64,000 bases of DNA from Saccharomyces mikatae IFO 1815 (GCF_947241705.1 NC_079259.1:1054001-1118000); one strand, 5' to 3'; counted from the stretch's first letter, positions 17,224 through 27,843 are shown. Translations and numbers: made by a program. Notes: generated by a model not told the origin, from the sequence alone.

Positions 17224-19227
17224 TCAGTTAATATCATTTTGCTGTTTAAACTTGTCCCAAGCAATACTTAAACTACTGAAAACGTTCTCTGCAATCATCT
17301 TATTTTCCAGGGACAACGATTCCGGTATTTTATCGGGATGCGTCTTTGCTACAGCTTTCATATATGTAATTTTAACCCTTTTAGGCATAACCAAATCTTG
17401 CATAGGGATATCCTTCCAATTGCACCATGTTAGCAAGCCGGACAAATTGGCTAGAAGATGACGAATGTCATCGCCTTTGTCATTTTTCCAAGAGCTGATC
17501 CTCTCAAAAACTTTATCGTATAGTGCCAGCTTAGCATTTTCCAACTCCTGTTTCTTTATTTTTGAAGTAGTATCAGGAGAATTTGAGGAAGTTGAAGAAG
17601 AAGAGGTTGGAGTTGACTTTTCCGTAGGTGACTGAGTTGACGTTGCCTTTTTCACAGGACTAAATTTCTTGACAGGAGGAGGATTGATGAAATTTTGACA
17701 TCTCCTTTTTCCCTGCATGATTTTTTCGTCAAAGAAATTCTTGTTAATCAATTCTTGGTATGTTTCTAACGCATTACTGAAACTTTCTAAGTGTTCAAAA
17801 GACTCAGCCCGTCTAATCATAATCTTTGGCCAGATGTCATTAAACGACCTTTGAGGATCACTATCTGAGATCATATTACTCCAATTTGCTTTGGTTGGTG
17901 GAAACAATGCCAACGCCATACTGGAATTTTCTATGGACTTGGAGTACTCACCGACTTTCAGTTGCGAAGCAATAATGTTTGATAATGCAATAATCCTCAA
18001 TGGATGATTCGAGGGTAATGAGTTTAAAGACTTCTCATATTCTTGCAAAGAGTTCACATAATCACCATTCTTGAAAAAATTGGAACCCTTTGCCTTAAAT
18101 TCGTTATACCCTGATAATTCAATATCAGAGATAGGTATAGCAGAGTTGGGGTTTCTATTCCCATTAAAAAGAGAGTTACTTTCACTGCTATTGCTTTTAG
18201 TGACATTTCCCTCTGAAAAATCTAGAAGATTATTCTCTACCAGAGGTTCTTTTCTTAACGGATTCTCTTCTATTAATATACCTGAAGATGGTGAAGGAGA
18301 AGGATCGACATCACTCACTGTTCTCTTGGTAATTTCAATTTTAGTTTCAAAGTCAGTTAAAAGATCTTCATCCAAATTATTTTCTGACAAAAGTCCTTTC
18401 TCGCTTTTATCATCTTCAATTGAAAATCCATTGTATGGGTCATTTTCCAGAGGTGAGTCGTAGTCCTCTGATTTGTTTCGTAAGTTTGGGTGATTATTTA
18501 GTCTATCATTTTCCTCAGGTGGAAAAGAGGTCCATTGATCAACTAGCTCCTTACCTTTATTAAAAAAATTAGTAGCTATGCTGAACAGGTTATTGTTCTC
18601 TGAGCCAAAATTGTTGGATAGTTCTGACCTCTCAAAATTTACATCACCTGGGCTCTCCCTAGCAGTTCGGTCCTTGGACTTCTTTTGATTTGATTTTAAA
18701 ACCTTTAAATATCTTTCGTACGTTATGTCATCGTTGTAAAATTTAGTGGCCTTCTCAATTGATAAACCTAGTGACATCAATCTAGCGATTTCCATATCTT
18801 TGACTTCATCGACCAAAGCTTCATCACCATTGCTCTTACGGCCCTCATTATTTCTACAATAATCATCATTTACTTTTTGAAGCGTATCCGTTGCAGCTGT
18901 TGTACCATTACCAAACAGCTCATTGAAGTCATCGTCAATGTGGTCAAGAGGCGGGCGTGGTGAACTATTGGTTGAATTGGCACTGATCGTGTTATTGCTT
19001 GACACTAAAGGGGGCACAGAAAAGCCTACCTTCGATGAAGGTATCAACGGGGATGCCGAAATTGAATGCAGGCTATCATTTATGGTTTTATCCGTCTTAG
19101 AAATGTCTGCAACTACAGAATCAGGTAAGGAAGGGGAATTGCTGCTCCGAAGAGTTTCCTTCTTGGATTCAGCTGCGGAATCTTTATTTTTGAAAGATGT
19201 CAATAGATGTGCAAACGGGTCTGACAT
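17224..19227 (-). CDS. SWA2: Swa2/Aux1, auxilin-like clathrin uncoating factor
   Basis: A 667-residue protein (S. cerevisiae 668). It recruits Hsc70 (Ssa1) to clathrin coats for uncoating and also affects ER inheritance. Order of parts: disordered clathrin-binding N-terminus (1-135) with DPF at 3-5; UBA domain at about 140-180 (ARLMSLGLSIEKA); a further disordered clathrin-binding stretch to ~365; TPR repeats at about 370-520; a Ser/Thr/Pro linker; and a C-terminal J domain from ~600, with the HPD triad inside KTHPDKIP near 630. The architecture is complete. Confidence 0.97.
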   Translation of the reverse strand: MSDPFAHLLTSFKNKDSAAESKKETLRSSNSPSLPDSVVADISKTDKTINDSLHSISASPLIPSSKVGFSVPPLVSSNNTISANSTNSSPRPPLDHIDDDFNELFGNGTTAATDTLQKVNDDYCRNNEGRKSNGDEALVDEVKDMEIARLMSLGLSIEKATKFYNDDITYERYLKVLKSNQKKSKDRTARESPGDVNFERSELSNNFGSENNNLFSIATNFFNKGKELVDQWTSFPPEENDRLNNHPNLRNKSEDYDSPLENDPYNGFSIEDDKSEKGLLSENNLDEDLLTDFETKIEITKRTVSDVDPSPSPSSGILIEENPLRKEPLVENNLLDFSEGNVTKSNSSESNSLFNGNRNPNSAIPISDIELSGYNEFKAKGSNFFKNGDYVNSLQEYEKSLNSLPSNHPLRIIALSNIIASQLKVGEYSKSIENSSMALALFPPTKANWSNMISDSDPQRSFNDIWPKIMIRRAESFEHLESFSNALETYQELINKNFFDEKIMQGKRRCQNFINPPPVKKFSPVKKATSTQSPTEKSTPTSSSSTSSNSPDTTSKIKKQELENAKLALYDKVFERISSWKNDKGDDIRHLLANLSGLLTWCNWKDIPMQDLVMPKRVKITYMKAVAKTHPDKIPESLSLENKMIAENVFSSLSIAWDKFKQQNDIN

Positions 19228-19364
19228 CGCTACTAACCGGTTCTTGCAACCTACGTCTTTTTCACAGACGCAGTGCTATTTCTAGCTAAATATGTATGAT
19301 GTTATTTTTTTCTCTTTTCCGCATGAAATAGTGACCTTCGATGAATGTATTAAAAGCAGTATAG

Positions 19365-19415
19365 CATATATATATATATGTATATATATGTGTGTATATA
19401 TGTGTATGCATATAT
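19365..19415. repeat. TA/TG-rich microsatellite
   Basis: Imperfect (TA)n/(TG)n run just downstream of DAD4 and upstream of SWA2. Likely length-variable. Confidence 0.8.
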
Positions 19416-19428
19416 GAAAATTGATGAA

Positions 19429-19647
19429 TCAAAGAGGTGGTTTCTTATTATTGGTTGCTTCCAGATTAAACTGGACGCTGTTATGATAGTTATCACAAAT
19501 CGCACCCATGATTTCTAGATTCTTGTTTCGATTATTAATGGTAACAAGTTCCTGGTTGAGGATTGCCACACTCTCATTAAGCCTTTTGACATTACCGATT
19601 ATGCGCGACAGAATATTGGCCTGTACTCGTTCGTGCGGATTCTCCAT
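19429..19647 (-). CDS. DAD4: Dad4, DASH/Dam1 complex subunit
   Basis: A 72-residue protein, nearly identical to S. cerevisiae Dad4 and of the same length. Dad4 is one of ten subunits of the DASH (Dam1) complex, which rings spindle microtubules and couples kinetochores to them. The sequence is a single amphipathic coiled-coil-like helix (e.g. VKRLNESVAILNQELVTI). The ATG at 19647 is the only sensible start. Upstream lies ASP1, read the other way, with 207 bp between. Confidence 0.97.
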   Translation of the reverse strand: MENPHERVQANILSRIIGNVKRLNESVAILNQELVTINNRNKNLEIMGAICDNYHNSVQFNLEATNNKKPPL

Positions 19648-19854
19648 TCTGCACTTACCTCCTTCTAGATTTGCTTTGTTTCCTCCCTTTACTTTCTTCT
19701 ATTTATTGTAGTCTAGGTTCACTTCTTGTGCCGTTCGTGTGAAAAAATACTCGATGAAAAAAAGATGATGATGACGGCTTTGTTGAAGAGATGTTATATA
19801 TTTGAAGACACTCAAGGCTAATCATTACTGCTATTGCACTTTTTGAAAGGCGTC

Positions 19855-21000
19855 ATGAAGAATGATTCAATTGAAATCACTACTATCTGTCCAGATGTTG
19901 AAAATTCTCAGTTCGTTGTCCAAAGCAACTGTCCAGAGACTATCCCAGAGATTCTAAAGTCTCAAAGTGCCGCTGCAAATAGCAGCGGCATCGCTTGCCA
20001 ACAGCGTAGTTTACCAAGGATTAAAATTTTTGGAACTGGTGGTACGATTGCATCCAAGGCCATAGACTCGTCGCAAACGGCCGGTTATCATGTCGACTTG
20101 ACCATTCAAGATCTCTTAGATGCTATTCCAGACATATCGAAGGTCTGTGATATTGAATATGAGCAACTGTGCAATGTGGACTCCAAAGACATAAATCAGG
20201 ATATTCTTTACAAGATCTATAAAGGGGTTTCAGAATCATTGCAGACTTTTGATGGTATAGTCATCACCCATGGGACAGATACGTTATCTGAAACCGCATT
20301 TTTTATTGAGAGTACTATTGATGCTGGAGATGTTCCTATTGTGTTTGTGGGTTCGATGCGTCCCTCAACCAGTGTTTCTGCTGACGGACCTATGAACCTA
20401 TATCAAGCAATTTGCATTGCTTCAAACCCAAAATCTAGAGGAAGAAGTGTTCTTGTCTCCTTAAACGATCAAATTTCTTCTGGTTACTACATTACCAAGA
20501 CGAATGCAAATAGTTTGGATTCTTTTAATGTTAGACAGGGTTATTTAGGTAACTTTGTTAACAATGAAATACATTATTATTATCCTCCTGTTAAACCCCA
20601 GGGTTGCCATAAATTTAAATTGAGAGTCGATGGTGACTGTTTCAATTTACCAGAAGTTTGCATTTTGTACGCCCATCAAGCTTTTCCATCAGCTATCGTC
20701 AACTTGGTGGCAGATAAATATGATGGTATCATTCTTGCCACAATGGGTGCTGGTTCATTACCAGAGGAGGTCAATGAAACTTGCATGAAGTTGAGCTTGC
20801 CAATCATATATTCCAAGAGATCAATGGATGGTATGGTGCCAATTGCGAACGTGCCAAAGAAGGGTTCGAGCGCTAATAATCTCATTGCTTCTGGTTATCT
20901 AAGTCCCGAAAAGAGTAGAATTTTGTTACAGTTATGTTTGGCAGGTAACTATACGTTGGAGGAAATTAAACACGTTTTCACTGGTGTTTATGGTGGATGA
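19855..21000 (+). CDS. ASP1: Cytosolic L-asparaginase I
   Basis: Hydrolyses asparagine to aspartate and ammonia in the cytosol. The open frame extends seven codons upstream to a TTG, but the ATG at 19855 gives [11 protein letters not shown], the S. cerevisiae start, and exactly 381 residues. Type I asparaginase signatures: GTGGTIAS at 60-67 (nucleophile Thr64) and HGTDTL at 139-144 (second catalytic Thr141 and Asp142). The C-terminus [14 protein letters not shown] is typical. Unlike the secreted Asp3 there is no signal peptide. Confidence 0.98.
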   Translation: MKNDSIEITTICPDVENSQFVVQSNCPETIPEILKSQSAAANSSGIACQQRSLPRIKIFGTGGTIASKAIDSSQTAGYHVDLTIQDLLDAIPDISKVCDIEYEQLCNVDSKDINQDILYKIYKGVSESLQTFDGIVITHGTDTLSETAFFIESTIDAGDVPIVFVGSMRPSTSVSADGPMNLYQAICIASNPKSRGRSVLVSLNDQISSGYYITKTNANSLDSFNVRQGYLGNFVNNEIHYYYPPVKPQGCHKFKLRVDGDCFNLPEVCILYAHQAFPSAIVNLVADKYDGIILATMGAGSLPEEVNETCMKLSLPIIYSKRSMDGMVPIANVPKKGSSANNLIASGYLSPEKSRILLQLCLAGNYTLEEIKHVFTGVYGG

Positions 21001-21028
21001 AGAGAATATACTCTTAAGCGTTAAATGC

Positions 21029-21065
<37 letters not shown>

Positions 21066-21676
21066 GATATACAATCAAGGCAGCTTCCTTTATTCTTCAT
21101 TTCAAATAACTGTCGAAGTTCTTGCCGGGATATGTCAGTTGTACAAGTTTTCTGTCGGCTCTTTTGTATGTACATTTGAGTGCATGAAGTATTGAACTTT
21201 TATCATGGTTCTATTTTGATCCGATTAAGGTATTGATTATGACACCTGTTCATTGAAATTATCTACTATTTCCGATTTTGCTTACTTTCTCCTTATTATA
21301 ACAGGAAGCATATGACTATAACGCCTTCAAATATGTGAATAATGTCACTCGCTGATTAAGATATCTCCTAAAGAATAAATGACATTGCTTTGCAAAAATT
21401 AGTTATCAAACACTCCTAAAAAGTTTAAAATGATGAGCATATCAGTGGTGGAGAAAAAAGTCGCTTTATTATGACCCTGTGCATAAACCTGTTCATATAA
21501 TTGGTTATTATCTTTCTAGTTGGTGGGGATTTACTGTCGCAGTCGTTTCGAATTTTTTCTGGTTCGAATGGAAGCGAGAAGGATTGGATAAAACAAGAAA
21601 ATCTCATTCAATAATAAATTGCAGCTACAAGCTTTTTCATAGAATAAACGCATCAATCATGGTTATAGCCGGAGCT
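21001..21676. other. ASP1-MRPL35 intergenic region
   Basis: A 676-bp gap with a (TA)n tract near 21035-21060. The MRPL35 frame stays open from 21479 but lacks a convincing upstream ATG except at 21659. No RNA gene was seen. Confidence 0.55.
21035..21060. repeat. (TA)n microsatellite
   Basis: About 13 TA units just after ASP1. Confidence 0.85.
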
Positions 21677-22780
21677 ATGTTACGAAGATCTATTCATACA
21701 ACTAAAATTCTGAAAAATTCTAATGCTAATTCGCATATTTGGTCGGACTTCACCAAGAGGCCTAGTTCACTTTCTATCCAATCTCCCAAAGTGAAAAACT
21801 ATCTTTTCCCAAAGAAGGCCTTTTCAGACCCCCCATCCATTAGTAGAAGAAGTAACCGTATTAAGTACTCGCCTCCTGAACACATAAATGAGCTTTTCAA
21901 GATGAGTTATGACTTTCTTGAGCAGAGATCTAACAAGTTTTATGAGTTGGCTGGGAAGACAAACAATCCTCTCAAAAAAGATGCTTTGCTCATAAAAGCA
22001 GAGATCAATAATCCTGAGGTACAATACAACTTTCAGTTTAATAATAAAGTAGACAATTTTAAGCATATAATAGACTATGATGTACCGGTGTACAGACATT
22101 TGGGGAAACAACATTGGGAATCATACGGCCAGATGTTATTGATGCAGAGGTTAGAAACACTGGCAGCTATCCCTGATACACTCCCAACTTTAGTTCCACG
22201 AGCAGAAGTGAACATCAAGTTTCCCTTCTCCACTGGTCTGAATAAGTGGATCGAACCTGGTGAATTTTTATCATCTAATGTCACGTCAATGTGTCCCGTT
22301 TTTAAGGTTCAAGAATACGACCACGTGGACGTAGAAAGACAACTGTATACGATATTGGTAGTCAACCCTGATGTTCCAAATGTAAGCAACGATTCGTTTA
22401 AGACAGCTTTGTGCTACGGATTGGTGAACCTTAAATTGGCTTACAATGATAATTTGATAGACCCAAGAAAGTTTGATAGTTCTAACGTCGTTGCTGATTA
22501 CTTACCTCCAGTGCCTGAAAAAAATGCTGGGAAACAGAGATTTGTTGTTTGGGTATTCAGACAATCATTGACTGAAGGTAAACAAGGTCCAAACTCATTA
22601 GAGATAAATCAAGCAGAAATAAGTAGGGATGATTTCGACATCAGAAAATTCACCAAGGATTATAATTTAGATCCTATCGGCGCACATATTTGGAGAAGTG
22701 AATGGGATTCCAACGTTGCAGTTGTTAGAGAAAAATATGGTCTACCACCTGGAAGAGTCTTCAGCAGAATTAGAAGATGA
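21677..22780 (+). CDS. MRPL35: Mitochondrial ribosomal protein mL38 (Mrpl35)
   Basis: Large-subunit mitoribosomal protein (mL38), with a PEBP-like fold. The ATG at 21677 gives [12 protein letters not shown], matching the S. cerevisiae start and exactly 367 residues; an in-frame ATG at 21659 would add six residues (MVIAGA) and cannot be excluded. The first ~25 residues are a mitochondrial presequence (basic, Ser/Thr-rich). The conserved block [20 protein letters not shown] lies near residue 140, and the C-terminus ends in [18 protein letters not shown] Puf3-type motif lies 29 nt after the stop. Confidence 0.97.
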   Translation: MLRRSIHTTKILKNSNANSHIWSDFTKRPSSLSIQSPKVKNYLFPKKAFSDPPSISRRSNRIKYSPPEHINELFKMSYDFLEQRSNKFYELAGKTNNPLKKDALLIKAEINNPEVQYNFQFNNKVDNFKHIIDYDVPVYRHLGKQHWESYGQMLLMQRLETLAAIPDTLPTLVPRAEVNIKFPFSTGLNKWIEPGEFLSSNVTSMCPVFKVQEYDHVDVERQLYTILVVNPDVPNVSNDSFKTALCYGLVNLKLAYNDNLIDPRKFDSSNVVADYLPPVPEKNAGKQRFVVWVFRQSLTEGKQGPNSLEINQAEISRDDFDIRKFTKDYNLDPIGAHIWRSEWDSNVAVVREKYGLPPGRVFSRIRR

Positions 22781-22808
22781 TCTTATATAGCATGACATTA
22801 TATAATCT

Positions 22809-22816
22809 TGTACATA
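22809..22816 (+). other. Puf3 RNA-binding motif in MRPL35 3' UTR
   Basis: TGTACATA with C at -2 (22807), 29 nt past the stop. Full match to the Puf3 consensus, in an mRNA class (mitoribosomal) that is Puf3's main target set. Confidence 0.7.
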
Positions 22817-23072
22817 TAAATCTCTTGTCACTGTTTATAAAGTACGACGCAGGAAGTAAAGATGTAAAATCTGAAGTGCGTGGAATGTGAGTTATTTTTT
22901 TTACAATACGTTACGTATGATATTAATATGTTCTAGAATATATACATTTTCTCTCTTCTTCATTTGCCAATACATAAGCAAGTGAAAAAAAAATTATGGA
23001 GCATCTAGCGAACGAGAATCCATCATAACTTCCTCATTCGGTTCGAGCTAAACTGTATTTTTAGCATTCTAT

Positions 23073-23363
23073 TTATGTTGAAGTTTCCTTCAAGGATTCA
23101 ACGGCATTAAGAATAACTTTTTCAAAATCAATATTAGGGTCTTCTAAATTAACCGATGCGGTTGTAGGTAAAACCTTAGGAACCTCTACAGGATGTAACT
23201 TAGCGTATTCTCTCTTAGCTTCGTCCACTAACCTCAATTTTTCTTCATACTGTGCTTGTTCTTCTTTCTTTTTGGCATTACACTTCAAGATCATATCATT
23301 TCTGAAGCCAAAAAATAATCCTAAACCCAACGCAGAGTATCTCAAAACATTAACGGTGGACAT
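23073..23363 (-). CDS. TIM11: ATP synthase subunit e (Tim11/Atp21)
   Basis: A 96-residue protein, same length as in S. cerevisiae. Subunit e sits in the mitochondrial inner membrane and is needed for dimerisation of F1Fo-ATP synthase and for cristae shape. The N-terminal membrane helix (about 7-22) carries the dimerisation GxxxG motif at Gly15-Gly19. The rest is a charged coiled coil (KKKEEQAQYEEKLRLVDEAK). It converges with MRPL35. Its promoter has an unusual pair of abutting sites (see 23493-23507). Confidence 0.98.
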   Translation of the reverse strand: MSTVNVLRYSALGLGLFFGFRNDMILKCNAKKKEEQAQYEEKLRLVDEAKREYAKLHPVEVPKVLPTTASVNLEDPNIDFEKVILNAVESLKETST

Positions 23364-23492
23364 TTTCTACTACTCACTCAGTTAGTTTCCCTATACGCTA
23401 TCTTCCTATGTAGTACTTCCTTTTATCTAGAATCTTAAGGTGAAAAGTCAAAGAATAAAAAAAATTTATACCCTTAAATAGATCTAAGTGGC

Positions 23493-23507
23493 TCCGCGGA
23501 CCAATTA
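23493..23507 (+). promoter_or_regulatory. PDRE abutting a HAP (CCAAT) site upstream of TIM11
   Basis: TCCGCGGA at 23493-23500 is a perfect palindromic pleiotropic drug response element (Pdr1/Pdr3). ACCAATTA at 23500-23507 is a perfect HAP2/3/4/5 consensus (ACCAATNA). They share one base. The pair lies about 130 bp upstream of the TIM11 start, and only 70 bp from the 3' end of PEP7, so TIM11 is the likely target. HAP control fits an ATP synthase gene; Pdr control is less expected. Confidence 0.65.
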
Positions 23508-23576
23508 GCGTGGAGAGTCGGCGAATGATTAAATAACAAAAAAAATATCGACTATTTATTTATTAACAAAAAGATT

Positions 23577-25124
23577 TTATTTAAAACCATTGTCCCCTAG
23601 CTTGGATTGAACCGTACGTATTCGTGAGCGCAATTCTTCTAAATTCTTATTAAGAGCGACGACCTCTTCCAATCTGCGCTGCTTCTTGTAGTCTTGAATT
23701 GTGGACTCAATCAGGTAGCTCTGTTCTTTCAGCACCATGAGCTCTTCTCTCAGCTCCTTTACTTCCTTTATAGTCAAATTTTCGATCATCAACTGTGATA
23801 ACTTCTTTATCTCTGGTTCGTTTTGTCGCTTTTCGTTGTTCGTTTTCTGGCCCTCTGGATTCAAAATTGCCGGAAGGGACTTTAATGGTAGTATTTTTTC
23901 ATTTATATATGCAGCAGAAGCTATTTTGATCGAACTTTGAAGTTTTTTCTCCAGATTACTGCGAGGTTCTACACTTATGAGCTGTCTTGTTAGCGTATTG
24001 TACAAATTAACAGAACCAAGTAATTTCTGTCTTAATCGAGCAAGATCATTCAGATTCTTATAATCAAGTACATTCTCTGAATCTTTGGCAGTTTTCAATT
24101 TCAGGTTGTTCAAAGAATCTTCAAAAATAGGCATGAGGCCGTCAATTACCTTAGATATATTTTTCATACTCTCGTATTTAGCGAATATTCCACTTAATGG
24201 CATTGCAACATCTTTGGTAAATTTTCTGCCAATAAATAACATATCGATACATTGAGTGCACAACCTTATAGATAGAGGAGCATGAAGTAAATCATCTTTC
24301 TGCCTATAATATTTGAAAGGTAAATCAGATGCTGCAGACATTAAATAGCCTATGTTTATTTGATTTGAGCAGTTTCTGGTAACATCGTCACAAACAATCA
24401 TGCCACACAACCTGCAGTGATGCTTCCGTAGTAATAAACCGAAAGGCTCCGAACATATGTTACAAAAAAGCACGCTTCTATCCTCTCTCCAGGGAGTTAC
24501 TGTGCGTTCTAATTTGGATACTTCACTTTTCATTTTTAAATTGTAAATGATGGACCCCGTATATTTCTGGTGGAGTGTTATCATCCCATCAACTAGACGG
24601 ACAAACCGATTTTCTAATTGTAGTAATCTCAAGTTCTTGTCCTCTTTTTGCATATTTCGTATCTTGAAAAAATCATGTGTTAAATTCACTGCTTCACCAT
24701 AGTCATTATAACCGGGCTTTGCAACAAAGCAATCATGGCAACAATTATGCCATTTCCCGTTTGTAGGGTCGTACTGTGCATAAATATCTAGTTTAATCAT
24801 ATTGGGGAGATGTCTCCTACAATATAATTTGCCACATTTTCTGCAATTAGTGGCGCCAATGTCGTTATTCAAAGTTCTTCCACATGTGTGACAACGACTC
24901 TTCCCCCTTTGGAGTTTTTCCCAGTGGCTTCTTTTTAACTTCTGCACTTTGTTGCCATCATAGTTGGGGTTTTTTCGCTTGTTATTGACCTGACGACTAT
25001 CATTGGAACCGAGAGAATCCTCATTATCATCAAACCCATGCTCAACATCTAAATGTACATTCAGCGCATTCAAGTCATCAAACTTCCTTAGACAAATCGG
25101 ACATGACACATTCTCAAGATCCAT
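23577..25124 (-). CDS. PEP7: Pep7/Vac1, FYVE-domain endosomal tether
   Basis: A 515-residue protein, same length as in S. cerevisiae. Pep7 binds PI3P, Vps21 (Rab5) and Vps45 to dock Golgi vesicles at the late endosome for vacuolar sorting. An N-terminal C2H2 finger uses Cys8, Cys11, His24 and His29. A first FYVE-like finger lies at about 78-132 without the canonical basic motif. The true FYVE domain lies at about 221-300, with RKHHCR at 233-238. The C-terminal part (430-510) is predicted coiled coil (EVKELREELMVLKEQ). The ATG at 25124 is the only start in frame before the first finger. Confidence 0.97.
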   Translation of the reverse strand: MDLENVSCPICLRKFDDLNALNVHLDVEHGFDDNEDSLGSNDSRQVNNKRKNPNYDGNKVQKLKRSHWEKLQRGKSRCHTCGRTLNNDIGATNCRKCGKLYCRRHLPNMIKLDIYAQYDPTNGKWHNCCHDCFVAKPGYNDYGEAVNLTHDFFKIRNMQKEDKNLRLLQLENRFVRLVDGMITLHQKYTGSIIYNLKMKSEVSKLERTVTPWREDRSVLFCNICSEPFGLLLRKHHCRLCGMIVCDDVTRNCSNQINIGYLMSAASDLPFKYYRQKDDLLHAPLSIRLCTQCIDMLFIGRKFTKDVAMPLSGIFAKYESMKNISKVIDGLMPIFEDSLNNLKLKTAKDSENVLDYKNLNDLARLRQKLLGSVNLYNTLTRQLISVEPRSNLEKKLQSSIKIASAAYINEKILPLKSLPAILNPEGQKTNNEKRQNEPEIKKLSQLMIENLTIKEVKELREELMVLKEQSYLIESTIQDYKKQRRLEEVVALNKNLEELRSRIRTVQSKLGDNGFK

Positions 25125-25526
25125 AATATACAGGTCACAGGAAATGTAGTGATATCCTATTGGAGACTACAATTTTTCATATAATCCTAAAGTAATTTAC
25201 TTAACTACTGTTCGTACATTTTCATTCATCTATTGTTTTCGCAAAGCATTACCCAGCTTAGGAATAACTTAAGTTAATGAGGCTCCTCCATAAGTACTGC
25301 TCCTCTAACCCAGCGGCGTGCTTAAACCAAGGAATGGCTCAGGTGGAATGGCTGCATAAGCGATAACTATATATATGTGTCTGTGTACGTACTTGTCTAT
25401 TTTACAGTAGAGAAATTCTATAAAGTACTAAGTGGATCAGAGTTCCTATAACTGAAAAATGCTTATAGAATATCGTAGCCCTAGTATATGCTCCTGATCT
25501 ACACTCAATATATTACCTTCAATGGA
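25125..25526. other. Gap between PEP7 start and UTP4 end
   Basis: A 402-bp region with the PEP7 promoter. A short TA-rich tract is near 25370-25378; nothing else was recognised. Confidence 0.5.
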
Positions 25527-27791
25527 TCAGAACACCAACTTTGGTTGAATGAATGCCTTTTGTTTGGAATGAGAACTTAGTGGCTTTCTTTCAATGATGG
25601 CTAACTCATCACTAGAAATTAAGTCAACAAATAGTAAAGGTTTATATTTATCAGTAAAAAAGAAGTGATTTGAGCTTTCTTCATTTCTTTGTGCACCTGT
25701 GGACTTTATTTTGTCTCCTTGGCTTAACAATACATTTAGATTTTCATTGATTTCCATATCGATGTCGTCATCCTCGTCATCCTCTTCGTCGTTCATAAAA
25801 TTACTTTCATCAGTGATGGTTAGTCCTTCGTGAGTACGTTTTTTCTGCTTTCTTCTCTTATTTATAGGAAAATCAACATCAAAGTCTATCCTTGAAATCC
25901 AAGTAGCGCCCCAAAACCATAACCTGTTGCTATTTTTCACGTCCGAAAAGATACCGACACAGTTTTCTTTTAATGTCTTCCATTCTTTGGGTAAGTTCTC
26001 GGTATTATTCTTTGACCATTGAGTCAATAGACTTTCATTATCTTCATTTTCAACTTCGGAATTCAAATTCATATTGAATTCATAAATCTTATTGTCTGCA
26101 GTAATTACTACTACCGAGTTTCTTGGGGTGTTGATATGAATAGCGGTGATAAAGTTACTTAAACGAGCCAGCGATTTAGACTTCCTTGTCTTCAAATTTA
26201 ATATGTCCACAGCTCCACATCCACGTGAAACTACTGCGATGTTTTGGTCCACTTCCAGATGGTTGATTGTATTGATATATGGAACTTTAATGCTACTCTT
26301 AGTCGAAGTAATCTCTAAAAGTTCAATTTCTTGTGGTTTCTCATCTTCCTCAGATTCTAAATCCACAATAAATACGTCGTCTTCGCAAGAGCATATGACA
26401 ATCTTGGAATTATCAATAAATTTGGCTATTTTTGTACCAGTTCTCAATAATAGTTCATTATCTAGTTTAGTCACTTTCAGTTTGTTGCCTATTGGTTGTA
26501 AATGAAATACTTTCGTAGTGGACGGTCTCCCCACAACTAAAACTTGTCCGTCAGGTGATAAAGAGCATGTTGAAATGTTTTGTTCGTCCTTCAAAGTTAG
26601 CTTGCAAACTAGTTTATAGTTCTGCTCTGTGTCCGAACCAGTTCCCATGGTCCATATCTTCACAGTGGATTCGTTCCATGAAACAACCAGACGTTGTTCT
26701 CTATTGATTAAAGCATTTTTCGAATAGGGTTCGACAGTTGGCATTTTCCTGTAGTTTCCGTTGGAAAAAGAAGTCAATGAGTTGATAACTAAAGTTTTTT
26801 CAACACCACCTGAGACCAAAAAATCAGCGCCTTTGGATTGATATGCACATATCGTTCTGATGTCGTTTCCATGAAGCAACCTATTGGAGGAGTTGACCCA
26901 TCTGTTATTCTTTTGAGATTTATTAGTATTCTGAGAGAATTGGAAAATTTTTCTGTCCACACCCGCACTAAATACATAATTATTATCGATATCAGTAGTT
27001 AGACACAAAACATCTGCGTCGTGCGCTTTAAATGATTGATTCAGCGTGGCAAATTGGAAATCCCAGAATTTAATCGAGCCTGTTGAGTCACCAGAAGCAA
27101 TTTGATCAGTTCTTGGTAAATATATAACTGACCAAACTAAAGTTGATTCTCTTTTGGCTTTGTCAACTTTCATGGTGTGCAATAGACGACCTCTGTTTTC
27201 ATCACCCTTCTGCGCAGACCAAATCCTTATTCTACCATCGGAACAACCACCAATCACGAAGTCGTCCTTCTTCCAAGCCAAAGTCAATACTCTGGCTTCT
27301 TGTCTCATCAAAATAGTGTCGTGTTCCAAGACACCAGGTCCACCAGAAATATCTATAAGGACTACTGTCCCATTATCACAACCAACACACAGTTTATCCT
27401 GTGAATCGTTGATAGAAATGGACCATATTACGCCCGAATTACAGTCATAGTTTCTCAGTGGTAAACCTGTTGCCAAATCCCATTCTGTAACTACGGTCGA
27501 ACCGCCAATAGAAAATAGCCTCAAAGACTCACCACTGACGTTGCTCCAGCAAAGACCTTCAATTGACCTATCCTTACCACCCTCGATGACTATTTCCTGA
27601 AACCAATTGTTTCTTGGATTCCAGATTTCTATGTTACCATTAGACCTACCGATAGCTAATCTCAAATCTGATGGAGTCAACTTATTTATATTTGACTTAT
27701 GTGAAAACGCCAGAGATGTGATCGTAGCAGGATTGAAATCCACAAATCTGCACCTGTGCACTATCATTCTATCCTGGCTGGTCATCTTCAT
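25527..27791 (-). CDS. UTP4: Utp4, t-UTP/UtpA subunit of the small-subunit processome
   Basis: A 754-residue nucleolar WD40 protein. Utp4 belongs to the UtpA (t-UTP) subcomplex that binds nascent 35S pre-rRNA and is needed for 18S rRNA processing. Many WD-like repeats can be seen over the first ~660 residues (e.g. endings IEIWNP, VTEWDL, IRIWSA, IKFWDF, VKIWTM), consistent with a double beta-propeller. An acidic insert near 665-690 (DEEDDEDDDIDMEI) precedes the conserved tail KQKAFIQPKLVF. The ATG at 27791 gives MKMTSQDRMIVHRCRF; a second ATG two codons later is also possible. PAC and RRPE motifs lie just upstream. Confidence 0.97.
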   Translation of the reverse strand: MKMTSQDRMIVHRCRFVDFNPATITSLAFSHKSNINKLTPSDLRLAIGRSNGNIEIWNPRNNWFQEIVIEGGKDRSIEGLCWSNVSGESLRLFSIGGSTVVTEWDLATGLPLRNYDCNSGVIWSISINDSQDKLCVGCDNGTVVLIDISGGPGVLEHDTILMRQEARVLTLAWKKDDFVIGGCSDGRIRIWSAQKGDENRGRLLHTMKVDKAKRESTLVWSVIYLPRTDQIASGDSTGSIKFWDFQFATLNQSFKAHDADVLCLTTDIDNNYVFSAGVDRKIFQFSQNTNKSQKNNRWVNSSNRLLHGNDIRTICAYQSKGADFLVSGGVEKTLVINSLTSFSNGNYRKMPTVEPYSKNALINREQRLVVSWNESTVKIWTMGTGSDTEQNYKLVCKLTLKDEQNISTCSLSPDGQVLVVGRPSTTKVFHLQPIGNKLKVTKLDNELLLRTGTKIAKFIDNSKIVICSCEDDVFIVDLESEEDEKPQEIELLEITSTKSSIKVPYINTINHLEVDQNIAVVSRGCGAVDILNLKTRKSKSLARLSNFITAIHINTPRNSVVVITADNKIYEFNMNLNSEVENEDNESLLTQWSKNNTENLPKEWKTLKENCVGIFSDVKNSNRLWFWGATWISRIDFDVDFPINKRRKQKKRTHEGLTITDESNFMNDEEDDEDDDIDMEINENLNVLLSQGDKIKSTGAQRNEESSNHFFFTDKYKPLLFVDLISSDELAIIERKPLSSHSKQKAFIQPKLVF

Positions 27792-27843
27792 AAGCTATCT
27801 TTATGTTTTTGATTATCTTAACTTCTCTTTGAATTGGCAAGTT

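Noticed and set aside
22939-22946. Reverse-strand TGTATATA downstream of TIM11
   Set aside because: It lacks the -2C, lies over 120 nt past the stop and sits in TA-rich sequence, so chance is likely.
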